Source: Beijerinckiaceae bacterium RH AL1 (GTDB taxonomy: Bacteria; Pseudomonadota; Alphaproteobacteria; Rhizobiales; Beijerinckiaceae). From it: 64,000 bases of DNA. The stretch is from contig LR590083.2 of assembly GCA_901457705.2 (NCBI GenBank), forward strand, positions 682,001 to 746,000. The letters run 5' to 3'. The notes beneath the pieces are model-generated. The model made no database searches and had not been told where the DNA came from. It saw only the letters and a list, made by a program, of their open reading frames with translations. Both the position numbers and the translations under genes were made by a program. This document shows, in pieces, positions 9,114-18,075 of this stretch. Within the stretch, counting starts at the first letter, position 1, and each line of letters starts with the position of its first letter.

Positions 9114-10158
9114 AGCCACCCGCCGCAGCCTACGAGCGTTTTTGCCCGGCTTGCTAGCGCTCGCGCTGATCGCCACCGCCGCGCCCGCTCGCGCCGGCGG
9201 CGACCTCTTCATCTACAACTGGACCGACTACACCGCCCCGGCGCTGATCGAAAAATTCCAGAAAGAGACTGGGATCAAGGTCACCGTCGACACCTACGAT
9301 TCCAACGAGACGCTGCTCGCCAAGCTCAAGGCCGGCGGCGCCAACTACGACATCGTCGTCATCTCCTCCGACTTCGTGCCGATCTTCATCGCGGAGAAGC
9401 TGATCCAGAAGATCGACGGGCCGAAGCTCGACGGCTTCCAGAACATCGAGGCCCGCTGGCGCGGGCCTGCCTGGGACAAGGGCAACGACTACACGGTGCC
9501 GTTCGACTGGGGCGTCACCTCCTTCGACGTCAACACGAAGTACGTGAAAGTGCCGGTCGACTCGCTGAAGACGCTGTTCGAGCCGCCGCCAGAGGCCAAA
9601 GGCCGGGTCGGCATGCTGAGCGCGCCGACCGAGGTGATGTCCCAGGCCGAGCTCTATCTCGGGCTGCCGCCGTGCCAGACCGACACCGCCAACATGAAGA
9701 AGGTGTCGAGCCTGCTCGAGGCGCAGTCCGGCGCGGTGAAGGTCTATGCGTCGGACGGCGCGATCGAGCGCGAGGCCTCGGGCGAGACCTGGATCATCCA
9801 GATCTGGAACGGCGACGCCGCCCGCGCCCGGCTCGCCAACCCCGACATCCGGTTCGTCTTCCCGAAGGAAGGCGTGGTCGGCTGGATGGACAACATGGCC
9901 ATCCCGACGAGCGCAAAGAACCCAGAGAACGCGCGCCGCTTCATGGCCTTCCTGCTGCGGCCGGAGAATGCAGCGCTGTCGGAGAATTTCACGCATTATT
10001 CCAGTGCGATCACCGGCGTCGGCCCGTTCCTCGATCCGGCCCTGCGCGATGCGCCGGAGCTGAACGTGCCGAAGGACACGAAGATCGTGTTTTCGCCGAC
10101 CTGCCCGGCGCCGGCGATCAAGCTGATCGACCGCGTCTGGACGAAGCTGCGGCGCTAG
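9088..10158 (+). CDS. ABC transporter substrate-binding protein, spermidine/putrescine type
   Basis: A 356-residue periplasmic binding protein of the PotD/PotF family. After a signal peptide (residues 1-36, core LLALALIATAAPARA) the mature protein begins GGDLFIYNWTDYTAPALIE, the hallmark of polyamine binders, with the later GVTSFDVN and GWMDNMAIP segments. TTG 9088 is the best start: a GGGGA is 5 bp upstream and no other start leaves a basic n-region. That n-region (RAKRSNPG) is encoded by a dispersed repeat. No potABC genes are adjacent. It reads toward the egt genes but is about 140 bp from them. Confidence 0.88.
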   Translation: MRAKRSNPGATRRSLRAFLPGLLALALIATAAPARAGGDLFIYNWTDYTAPALIEKFQKETGIKVTVDTYDSNETLLAKLKAGGANYDIVVISSDFVPIFIAEKLIQKIDGPKLDGFQNIEARWRGPAWDKGNDYTVPFDWGVTSFDVNTKYVKVPVDSLKTLFEPPPEAKGRVGMLSAPTEVMSQAELYLGLPPCQTDTANMKKVSSLLEAQSGAVKVYASDGAIEREASGETWIIQIWNGDAARARLANPDIRFVFPKEGVVGWMDNMAIPTSAKNPENARRFMAFLLRPENAALSENFTHYSSAITGVGPFLDPALRDAPELNVPKDTKIVFSPTCPAPAIKLIDRVWTKLRR

Positions 10159-10238
10159 GCAACGCCCGCGCTGCAGCCGATGGAAGCGAGAAGAAATCCT
10201 CCGGTGTGGCCGTCCGCCGCAAGGGGGTCTCTTGCGCA

Positions 10239-10263
10239 GGAACCATCCCGAACACATTTTGTT
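10239..10263 (+). promoter_or_regulatory. EcfG-like general stress promoter before egtB
   Basis: GGAAC at 10239-10243, a 16-nt spacer, then TGTT at 10260-10263 match the alphaproteobacterial EcfG consensus GGAAC-N16/17-CGTT in all but one base. The predicted transcript start near 10270 lies about 30 nt before ATG 10301, which has its own ribosome site. Confidence 0.5.
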
Positions 10264-10300
10264 CTGCGGCCGTCAACGTGACGCGTTAGTGGGAGAAGCC

Positions 10301-11574
10301 ATGACTCGGGCCTCGAAGCCTGGACGCCGGGCACCGGCAGGCCAGGCGATCTCGCCAGCCGCCTCTTTGCCACGCGCCGACACTCCCTCGATCTTGCCGC
10401 ACCTCTGTCGCCCGAAGACCAGATGGTGCAGCCGAACGACGACGCGAGCCCCACGAAGTGGCACCTCGCGCATGTCACCTGGTTTTTCGAGACGTTCGTC
10501 CTCAAGCCCCATCTGCCGGACTACAAGCTCTTCGACGAGCGGTTCCCCTACTGCTTCAACTCCTATTACGAGGCGGCCGGCGCGCGGCATCCGCGCGGGC
10601 GTCGCGGGCTGCTGACGCGGCCCTCGCACGACGAGGTGATGGCCTACCGCGCCTACATCGACGAGCATCTTGCCAAGCTCGTCGCGAGCGAGCTTGTCGA
10701 GGACCGCCGCCTCAAGGTTCTGCTCGAGATCGGCATCAACCACGAGCAGCAGCACCAGGAGCTCCTGCTCACCGACATCCTCAGCGTCTTCGCCTCGCAG
10801 CCGCTCACCCCGGCCTATCGAAGCGATCCGCCGCCGCGCGGCGATGCCGTGCCCGAGATGACCTTCACGGCCGGCGAGGACGGCATCGTCGAGATCGGGC
10901 ACGCCGGCGACAGCTACTTCTTCGACAACGAGCGCCCGCGTCACCGCGCGCTGCTGCAGCCGCATGCAATCGCCGACCGGCTCGTCACCAACGGCGAGTG
11001 GCTCGCCTTCATGCAGGACGGCGGCTATCGCACCGCCGCCCACTGGCTCGCCGACGGCTGGGCCGCGGTGAAGACGCAGGGGTGGGATGCGCCGCTCTAC
11101 TGGGAGCCGCGCGAGGAGGGGTCGAGCGAGTCGTGGCTGCAGATGGGCCTCTATGGCCTGCAGCCGGTCGATCCGTCCGCGCCCGTCACCAACATCAGCT
11201 ACTACGAGGCCGACGCCTACGCCCGCTGGGCCGGCAAGCGCCTGCCGACCGAGTTCGAGTGGGAGCATGCGGCCGTGGGCGAGCCGGTCGTCGAGGCGCA
11301 GCACGTGGCGCCGGTCGCGGCAACGAACGGCGATCGCCAGTTCTATGGCCAGGTCTGGCAATGGACGCAGAGCGCCTATCTCGCCTACCCCGGCTACAGG
11401 GCCGAGCCGGGCGCGCTCGGCGAGTACAACGGCAAGTTCATGTGCGGCCAGCACGTGCTGCGCGGCTCGTCGTGCGCGACGCCGCCGGGCCATGCGCGCG
11501 CCACCTACCGCAATTTCTTCTATCCCCACCAGCGCTGGCAGTTCACCGGCCTGCGCCTCGCGAGCGACCGATGA
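10301..11574 (+). CDS. egtB: Ergothioneine biosynthesis protein EgtB, N-terminal frameshift
   Basis: A DinB/FGE-type sulfoxide synthase that joins hercynine and a thiol (cysteine or gamma-glutamylcysteine) using iron and oxygen. The uninterrupted frame starts at ATG 10423 (383 residues). It holds the iron-ligand regions WHLAH (13-17) and HEQQH (107-111) and a C-terminal formylglycine-enzyme-like domain ending RNFFYPHQRWQFTG. EgtB-like sequence (LFATRRHSLDLAAPLSPEDQ) continues upstream of 10423 in the same frame but has no start codon. ATG 10301, with GGGAGA 6 bp before it, is one frame off. A single missing base between about 10301 and 10350 would join them, giving about 424 residues. It overlaps egtD by 4 bp. 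Confidence 0.85.
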
Positions 11575-12536
11575 CATCGAGCACTACCTTTACCGCCTCA
11601 GAGGCCGACCCCGACGCATCGCTTTTCGCCGCCGCGACCCTCGAGGGTCTCGGTGGAGCCCAGAAGTCGCTGCCCTGTCAGTTCCTCTACGACGAGCGCG
11701 GCAGCGACCTGTTCGAGCAGATCACCACTGTGCCGGAATATTACCCGACGCGGACGGAGATCGGCATCCTGGGTCGCTTCGTGCACGAGATCGTCGCCGA
11801 GACGCCGGCTGGCGCCGTGCTGGTGGAGTTCGGCTCCGGCTCGAGCCGCAAGACCGAGATTTTGCTCGAGGCGTTCGACAAGCTGGCCGCCTACGTGCCG
11901 ATCGATGTCTCCGCCTCGGCGCTGGAGGAGGCGCGTGTGCGTCTCGCCAAGCGCTTCCCGGCGTTGCGCGTCCAGCCCGTCGTCGGCGACTTCCGCGCCG
12001 ATCTCGTCCTGCCGGAGGATCTCGCCAGCCGCCCGCGCATCGGCTTCTTCCCCGGCTCGACGATCGGCAACTTCCAGCCGGCCGAGGCCGTCGACCTGAT
12101 GCGCACCATGCGCGCCTCGCTCGGCGACGACGCGCGGCTCATTGTTGGCGTCGACCTGCGCAAGCCGCTCTCGGCCTTGCTGCCGGCCTACAACGATTCC
12201 GCAGGCATTACGGCCGCCTTCAACAAGAACCTGCTGGTCCGCGCCAACCGCGAGCTCGGCGCCGACTTCGACCTCGACGGCTTCGCGCATGCGGCGATCT
12301 TCAACGACCGCAAGAGCCGCATCGAGATGCACCTCGTCAGCCGCCAGGAGCAGACGGTCTCGCTGCTCGGCCGCCGTTTCGCGTTCCGCCCGGGCGAGAC
12401 GATCCACACCGAGAACTCGCACAAGTTCTCGATCTCCGACTTCCAGATGCTGGCGCGGGCCTCGGGCTGGCTGCCCGGGCGGGTGTGGACCGACGAGGCG
12501 CCGCTCTTCAGCGTGCACGAGCTGGTCGCCGACTGA
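11571..12536 (+). CDS. egtD: L-histidine N-alpha-methyltransferase
   Basis: A 321-residue SAM enzyme that trimethylates histidine to hercynine, the first step of ergothioneine synthesis. EgtD hallmarks are FEQITTVPEYYPTRTE (48-63), the SAM loop EFGSGSSRKT (86-95), FFPGSTIGNF, and the C-terminal TENSHKFS. Its ATG overlaps the egtB stop (ATGA), so translation is coupled. The two diheme cytochrome genes follow on the same strand. Confidence 0.95.
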   Translation: MTSSTTFTASEADPDASLFAAATLEGLGGAQKSLPCQFLYDERGSDLFEQITTVPEYYPTRTEIGILGRFVHEIVAETPAGAVLVEFGSGSSRKTEILLEAFDKLAAYVPIDVSASALEEARVRLAKRFPALRVQPVVGDFRADLVLPEDLASRPRIGFFPGSTIGNFQPAEAVDLMRTMRASLGDDARLIVGVDLRKPLSALLPAYNDSAGITAAFNKNLLVRANRELGADFDLDGFAHAAIFNDRKSRIEMHLVSRQEQTVSLLGRRFAFRPGETIHTENSHKFSISDFQMLARASGWLPGRVWTDEAPLFSVHELVAD

Positions 12537-12594
12537 GGCGCTGATGCGCGCCGCGCCTGTACCGCTAAGGCGCGATCCAGCGTATAGGGACATC

Positions 12595-14292
12595 ATGCGC
12601 CGTCCCGCTCGCGTCCTCGTCTTGGGCTGCCTCTCGCTGCTCGCGTTGCGCGGCGGTGCCCGTGCGGCCACCCAAGGCGCCGACCATGTCGCCGACCAGG
12701 GCGCGAGCTGGACCGACGCCGCCCGCGCCGACTACTATTCGCGCGACCAGGGCTCGCGGCTTATTCCGCTGCGCTGGCTGCGCGCGCTGAAGGCGGCCGA
12801 CGGCTCCCGCTTCGCCGCCAAGCTCACCCGATACGGCTACGTCGCCAACCCCTTCGACACGGGCGACGACGCGCTGCCGATCGGCTTCACGCAGGCGCCG
12901 ACGCCGCGTGGCCCCGCCGTCGGCATGACGTGTGCGGCCTGCCACGAGCGCGAGCTCGTCGCGAACGGCACGACCTGGCGCATCGACGGCGCACCCGCGA
13001 ATGCCGACTTCGGCGCCTTCGTCACCGACCTCGACGCTGCCGTGGCGCGCGTGCTGGCGAGCGACGCGACGTTCGCGCCCTTTGCCCAGGCCGTGCTCGG
13101 CGACGAGGCGCAGGACCTCGTCGCGCGCGAGACGCTGAAGGTCGAGGTTCGCTACTGGTCGACGCGCTTCCATGCCCTCGTCGCCGGCACGCTGAAGACC
13201 GCGCCGCCGTCCGGCCCGACGCGGCTCGACGCCTTCGCCTTCATCTTCAATGCGGTCGGGGGCCTCTCCATCGGCCCGCGGCCGATCTACCTCATGCCGG
13301 GCAACATCCATGTCGGAGCCGCGCCGGTGCGCTATCCCGTGCTCTGGGACTCGGGCAAGCAGGACCGCACGCAGTGGACCGGCATCGCCGCCAACGGCAC
13401 CAAGGAGATGGCGCTCGCGCGCGGCGTCACCGAGCTCTTGGGCGTGTTCGGGCACTTCCGGCCGGTGCGGACGCCCGGCGCGCTCGGCGCGCTCGACCGC
13501 GACTACCTCCTGCACAACACGACGAACTTCGCCGCGCTCGCCGCGCTCGACGAGACGATCGCCAGCATGGGCCCGCCGGCCTGGCCGTTCGGCATCGACC
13601 AGGCGCTGGCCGACAAGGGCAAGGCGGTCTTCGCGCGCGCGACGGCGGACGGCGGCTGCGCCGCCTGCCACGGCGAGCAGAAGGGCGCCGTCGAGGGCAC
13701 CTGGAAGACGCCGCTCGTCGACGTCGGCACGGACCGCGCGGCGTGGCACACGCTGATGGACACGGTCGACACCGGCGACATGGCCGGCGCCTCGATCCCC
13801 GGCCACGTCCCGGCGCTGAAGCCCACCGACACGTCGCTCAACCTCTTGCGCGTCTCGGTCGGCGGCACGCTGATCGGGCTGCGCGCCCAGGCGGCGGTGA
13901 AGCAGCCGGTGACGTCGCTGGTGCTCGGCGCCGTCGCCGGCCTCCTGCCCAAGCCGATGATCCAGCCGGAGATGCTGGTGCCGAACGGCTACGAGGCGCG
14001 CGTGCTCCGCGGCATCTGGGCGGCCGCGCCGTATCTCCACGACGGCGCGGTGCCGACGCTGGCCGACCTGCTCGAGCCCGCCGATAAGCGGCCGAAGAGC
14101 TTCCCGATCGGCGCGCAGTTCGACACCGCACGCGTCGGCCTTGCCGCGACGCAGCCGCCCGGCACCTTCGTGCTGCAGACGACGGGCTGCGACGATCTCG
14201 CCTCCAGCCGCAGTGTTTGCGGCCACGAGTACGGCACCCATCTTCCGCCCGAGGACAAGAAGGCGCTCCTCGAATACCTGAAGACGCTATGA
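12595..14292 (+). CDS. Periplasmic diheme cytochrome c, RoxA/peroxidase-like (first paralogue)
   Basis: A 565-residue exported c-type cytochrome. Residues 1-25 form a signal peptide (core VLVLGCLSLLAL, ARA cleavage), which favours ATG 12595 with AGGGA 5 bp upstream over the in-frame ATG 12544. Two CAACH haem sites lie at 113-117 and 355-359. The C-terminal segment (NGYEARVLRGIWAAAPYLHDG and later HEYGTHLP) matches the diheme peroxidase family that includes the rubber oxygenase RoxA. The reaction is unknown; hydrogen peroxide reduction or an oxygenase are possible. It follows egtD closely and overlaps its paralogue by 4 bp. Confidence 0.82.
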   Translation: MRRPARVLVLGCLSLLALRGGARAATQGADHVADQGASWTDAARADYYSRDQGSRLIPLRWLRALKAADGSRFAAKLTRYGYVANPFDTGDDALPIGFTQAPTPRGPAVGMTCAACHERELVANGTTWRIDGAPANADFGAFVTDLDAAVARVLASDATFAPFAQAVLGDEAQDLVARETLKVEVRYWSTRFHALVAGTLKTAPPSGPTRLDAFAFIFNAVGGLSIGPRPIYLMPGNIHVGAAPVRYPVLWDSGKQDRTQWTGIAANGTKEMALARGVTELLGVFGHFRPVRTPGALGALDRDYLLHNTTNFAALAALDETIASMGPPAWPFGIDQALADKGKAVFARATADGGCAACHGEQKGAVEGTWKTPLVDVGTDRAAWHTLMDTVDTGDMAGASIPGHVPALKPTDTSLNLLRVSVGGTLIGLRAQAAVKQPVTSLVLGAVAGLLPKPMIQPEMLVPNGYEARVLRGIWAAAPYLHDGAVPTLADLLEPADKRPKSFPIGAQFDTARVGLAATQPPGTFVLQTTGCDDLASSRSVCGHEYGTHLPPEDKKALLEYLKTL

Positions 14293-16094
14293 GGTCGCCC
14301 ATGCGCGTCCATCCGGTCCTGCTCGTCCTCGGTGCCGGCGCCTGCCTGGCGCCGGCCGTCGCGCGGACGCCGACACCCGTCGCCGCACCGCCGACTTCGA
14401 CCACCCTCGTCTACGCCGACCAGGGTGCGGCGTGGACCGACGACAAGCGCACGCTGTGGGACAACGTCGACCAGGGCTCGCAGCTGATGCCGCTGGCCTG
14501 GCTCGCGGCGCTGAAGCAGGACGACGGCAAGCCGTTCCTCGAGGGATCGCTGGCGCGCTACGGCTTCGTGCCGCAAAAAGACGCCGCGCACTACCACGAC
14601 CTGCCGGTCGGCTTCACCAACGTGTCCTCGAGCCAGGGGGCGATGGTCGGCATCTCGTGCGCGGCCTGCCACAACCGCGACCTCACCGTGGGCAAGACGA
14701 CGTGGCGCATCGACGGCGGCCCGTCGTTCAACGACTTCATGCCCTTCGTGCTCGATCTCGACCGCGCGGCGACGCGGGTGCACGACGATCCCGCCGCCTT
14801 CGAGGCCTTCGCCAAGAGCGTGCTCGGCGCCAAGGCTGGCGATGCCGAGGCCGCGGCGCTGCTGCGCACCGACTTCGATCTCTGGTGGATCCGCTTTCAC
14901 ACCTTCATCGACAAGTCGATCCCTCGCGACCAGGCGTGGGGCCCGTCGCGCATGGACGCGATCAGCCTCATCTACAACCGTCTCGCCGGGCTCGATGTCG
15001 GGCCGCCGCCGACCTACCTCATCCCCGAGAACATGCAGGTCGGCCACGCGCCGGTGCGCTACCCCTTCCTGTGGAATGCCTATCGCCAGGCGATCACGCA
15101 GTGGACGGGCTTCGCTGCCAACGGCAACACGTTCTATGGTTTGACGCGAAACCTCGGCGAGGAATACGGCGTCTTCGGCACGTTCCACCCGCAGGCGACG
15201 ACCGCGACCTTCTCGATCCTCAATCGCAACTACCTCATCGACAACTCGGCCAACATGAAGGGCCTCGTCGCCGCCGAGGACGTCACCAAGTTCATCGGGC
15301 CGCCCAAATGGCCGTGGGGCGTCGATGCGGCGCTGGCGAAGCGCGGCGAGGCGATCTTCAATCGCCCGCGCGGCGAAGGCTGCGTGCGCTGCCACGGCGT
15401 CGAGGAAGGCACGTCCGAGCAGGGCGTGCCCGACACCTGGAAGACGCCGGTCGTCGACGTCGGCACCGACCGGCAGGCGTGGAACGTCATCGATCGCGAG
15501 TTCAAGACCGGCAGCATGCAGGGCGCGACGCTGCAGGGCCTGGTGCCGCCGCTGAAGGAAAAGGACCAGATCATCCTGCTGGTGCGCGCCGCCGTCGTCG
15601 GCGCCATCGCCGAGGACCAGAAGGCGCGCCCGCAGCTCGACGCGCAGGCCGCGCAGATCGTCGATCCGGCGGAGCGCCTGCGCAAGCTCTCGCTCGACAA
15701 GCTGGGGCTCGACGCGCTGCTCGTGAAGTCGGCGGTGCAGGCGAAGCTCGGCTTCGGGCCGCCCGGTCCGCCGCCGCTGGTGCAGAACGGCTACGAGGCG
15801 CGCGTGCTGCGCGGCGTGTGGGCGGCGGCGCCGTACCTGCACAACGGCTCCGTGCCGAGCCTTGCCGAGCTTCTGAAGCCGGCCTCGCAGCGCGTAAAAG
15901 CGTTCCAGCTCGGGCCGGAGTACGATCCCGCGACGGTCGGTCTGGCATCGAAGCAGCCGCAGACGCATTTCACGCTGCACGTGACGGGCTGCGACGATCT
16001 CCTCTCCGGCAACTCGAACTGCGGCCACGAGTACGGCACGCACCTGCCGGACAACGATAAGCGAGCGCTGCTGGAATATCTGAAAACGCTGTAG
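14289..16094 (+). CDS. Periplasmic diheme cytochrome c, RoxA/peroxidase-like (second paralogue)
   Basis: A 601-residue paralogue of the upstream cytochrome, alignable end to end by eye. It has a signal peptide (core VLLVLGAGACLAPAVA), haem sites CAACH at 124-128 and CVRCH at 365-369, and the same closing YLHNG, TGCDD and CGHEYGTHLP motifs. A roughly 40-residue insertion with an RxAAVVGAIAEDQKARP start separates it from the first copy in the last third. Both copies carry an extra cysteine pair near the end that could form a disulfide. ATG 14289 overlaps the previous stop (ATGA), so they are probably made together and may form a heterodimer. Confidence 0.82.
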   Translation: MRSPMRVHPVLLVLGAGACLAPAVARTPTPVAAPPTSTTLVYADQGAAWTDDKRTLWDNVDQGSQLMPLAWLAALKQDDGKPFLEGSLARYGFVPQKDAAHYHDLPVGFTNVSSSQGAMVGISCAACHNRDLTVGKTTWRIDGGPSFNDFMPFVLDLDRAATRVHDDPAAFEAFAKSVLGAKAGDAEAAALLRTDFDLWWIRFHTFIDKSIPRDQAWGPSRMDAISLIYNRLAGLDVGPPPTYLIPENMQVGHAPVRYPFLWNAYRQAITQWTGFAANGNTFYGLTRNLGEEYGVFGTFHPQATTATFSILNRNYLIDNSANMKGLVAAEDVTKFIGPPKWPWGVDAALAKRGEAIFNRPRGEGCVRCHGVEEGTSEQGVPDTWKTPVVDVGTDRQAWNVIDREFKTGSMQGATLQGLVPPLKEKDQIILLVRAAVVGAIAEDQKARPQLDAQAAQIVDPAERLRKLSLDKLGLDALLVKSAVQAKLGFGPPGPPPLVQNGYEARVLRGVWAAAPYLHNGSVPSLAELLKPASQRVKAFQLGPEYDPATVGLASKQPQTHFTLHVTGCDDLLSGNSNCGHEYGTHLPDNDKRALLEYLKTL

Positions 16095-16203
16095 CCGGAG
16101 CAGCTATCGACGACGCTTGCCGCGCGCAGAATGCGTCGCGGCATGCCTGAGTTTTGCACCGAGCTAACGAACGAGCGGCGGACGAGCCGCCGCCGTTCCG
16201 TGA

Positions 16204-17954
16204 TTACTCTGCCGCGACGCCGAAGGTCTCGACCGGCTCTTCGACGACCTGAGCGCGCGCCAGCTTCGGCGCCTCGTCCTTCGCCACGCGGCCGTTCTCG
16301 AGCGTGATCAGCCGGTCGAAGCCGTCGAGCGTCGTGACGCGGTGGGCGATGGCGATGACCGTGCGGCCCTTCATCAGCGTCTCGAGCGCCCGGCGCACCT
16401 CGGCCTCGGAGCCGGTGTCGAGCGCCGACGTCGCCTCGTCGAGCAGCAGGATCGGCGCGTTCTTCAGAATCGCGCGGGCGATCGCGATGCGCTGGCGCTG
16501 GCCGCCGAGAGCTTGACGCCGCGCGAGCCGACCATCGTGTCGAACCCCTCGGGCATCTCCTCGATGAACGAGCGGCAGTTGGCGGCGTCGGCGGCTTCCC
16601 ACACCTCCTCGTCGGTCGCATCGGGACGGCCGTAGCGGATGTTTTCGAGCAGCGTGCGGTGGAACATCGAGATGTCCTGCGGCACGACGGTGATCTGCTC
16701 GCGCAGGCTCTCCTGCGTGACGAGCTTGATGTCCTGGTCGCCGATGCGCACGACGCCGCCGTCGGGATCGTAGAAGCGCTGTAGCAGGCTGAAGAGCGTG
16801 GACTTGCCGCCGCCCGACTCGCCGATGAGGCCGATCCACTGGCCCGCCTCGATGCGCAGGTTGAAGTCGTCGAACACCTGACGACCCTTCGGATAGGCGA
16901 ACTTGATCCCCTCGAAGGCGACGCTGGCGCTGCGCGGCTGCAGCTCCTTGGCCTGCGGGTGATCCTGCAGCTGGTGCGGCTTGAGCAGCGCGGAGAGCGC
17001 CTCGGCGAAGCGGGCGACGTGCTGCGTCGCTTCGACGAGGTTGACGGCAAGGTCGCGCGTCGCGCTCAGCACGGTGATGCCGAGCGACGAGACGAGCACC
17101 ACCTGGCCCGTCGACGCGAGGCCGGCCTGCCAGAGCTTGGTGACCCAGACGAGCAGGCCGATGGCGATCGCCACGGTGACGACGGCATGGATGACGCGGA
17201 CGCGCTCGAGATAGAGCACGCTGCGCTGGCGCGCGTTCATCTCTTTCGAGACCGTGTTGCCGAAGCGGCGGAACTCGTACGGCAGCTGCCCGAAGGACTT
17301 GACCAGCGGCATGTTGCCGACGACGTCGACGATCTCGCCGTCGACGTTGGCAGCCTTGGCGGCGAAGTCCTGGTGCAGCGGCTTGCCGGCGGCGGCGATC
17401 TTGAACAGGAAGTAGATCATCACCGTCGAGACGGTGGCCAGCATCAGCGCCATCGGCAGGCTGACGGTGGCGACGAAAACGATCGCGCCGACCGCGGCCG
17501 CGCATTGCGGCATGACGTTCCACATCGCCATGTTCTCGAGCGTAAACACGGCGTTCGAGGTCGCGGTGATGCGCGAGGCCAGGGTGCCGGCCGCCGAATC
17601 GACGAAGAAGGACGGCGCGTGCCCGGTGAGGTGCTGGAACAGGTCTTTCCGGACGTCGCCCGTCACCTTCACGAAGGTGAAGCCGGCGGAGATGCAGGCA
17701 ACCCGCCAGAAGATGTTGTCGAGCGTCAGCAGCCCGCAGAGAAAGCCGACGGCCCACCAGATGCGCGGGCTGTGCGGCCCGGCGCCCAGCACGTCGACGA
17801 GACCTTTCAGCGCGTATTGCGTGGTGACCGAGCAGGTCACGGCGCCCAGCACGCTGAAGACGATCAGCGCGTGCATGAAGGGGCGCATCTTGATGTAGCG
17901 CCAGATGAAGCCGGCAGGCCTCGAAGCATAGATGCACAGATCCGTCACCGACAT
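16204..17954 (-). pseudogene. ABC exporter (membrane-ATPase fusion), frameshifted in the signature motif
   Basis: A MsbA/ATM-like half transporter with five to six membrane helices followed by an ATPase. The frame from 17954 reads through Walker [10 protein letters not shown] and the Q-loop, then at 16501-16507 loses one base inside the codons for LSGGQ: the sequence reads LSAASAS instead of LSGGQRQR and the frame ends near 16464. The correct continuation ([12 protein letters not shown], Walker [13 protein letters not shown], switch His in IAIAHRV) resumes in the next frame to 16204. One extra C in the run at about 16505 would restore 584 residues. An AGGAG sits almost against ATG 17954, so GTG 17948 may be the true start. 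The substrate is unknown. Confidence 0.8.
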
Positions 17955-18075
17955 ACTCCTTCGAGCTTCGAGGCGAAGAGACACAGACAACAGACTGGCA
18001 TTTTATCCCCAGCAGCAAACGCCAAAGCTTGCCGGAGGTTGCGTGCCGTCTTTTTGAGCTGCTGGTGCCTTGTCT

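Noticed and set aside
12544-12594. ATG 12544 as start of the first diheme cytochrome
   Set aside because: It puts 17 polar residues before the signal peptide; ATG 12595 has a better ribosome site and a normal signal peptide. Not excluded.
16175-16193. GC hairpin between the second cytochrome and the ABC exporter as terminator
   Set aside because: GCGGCGG/CCGCCGC pairs but no T tract follows on either strand.
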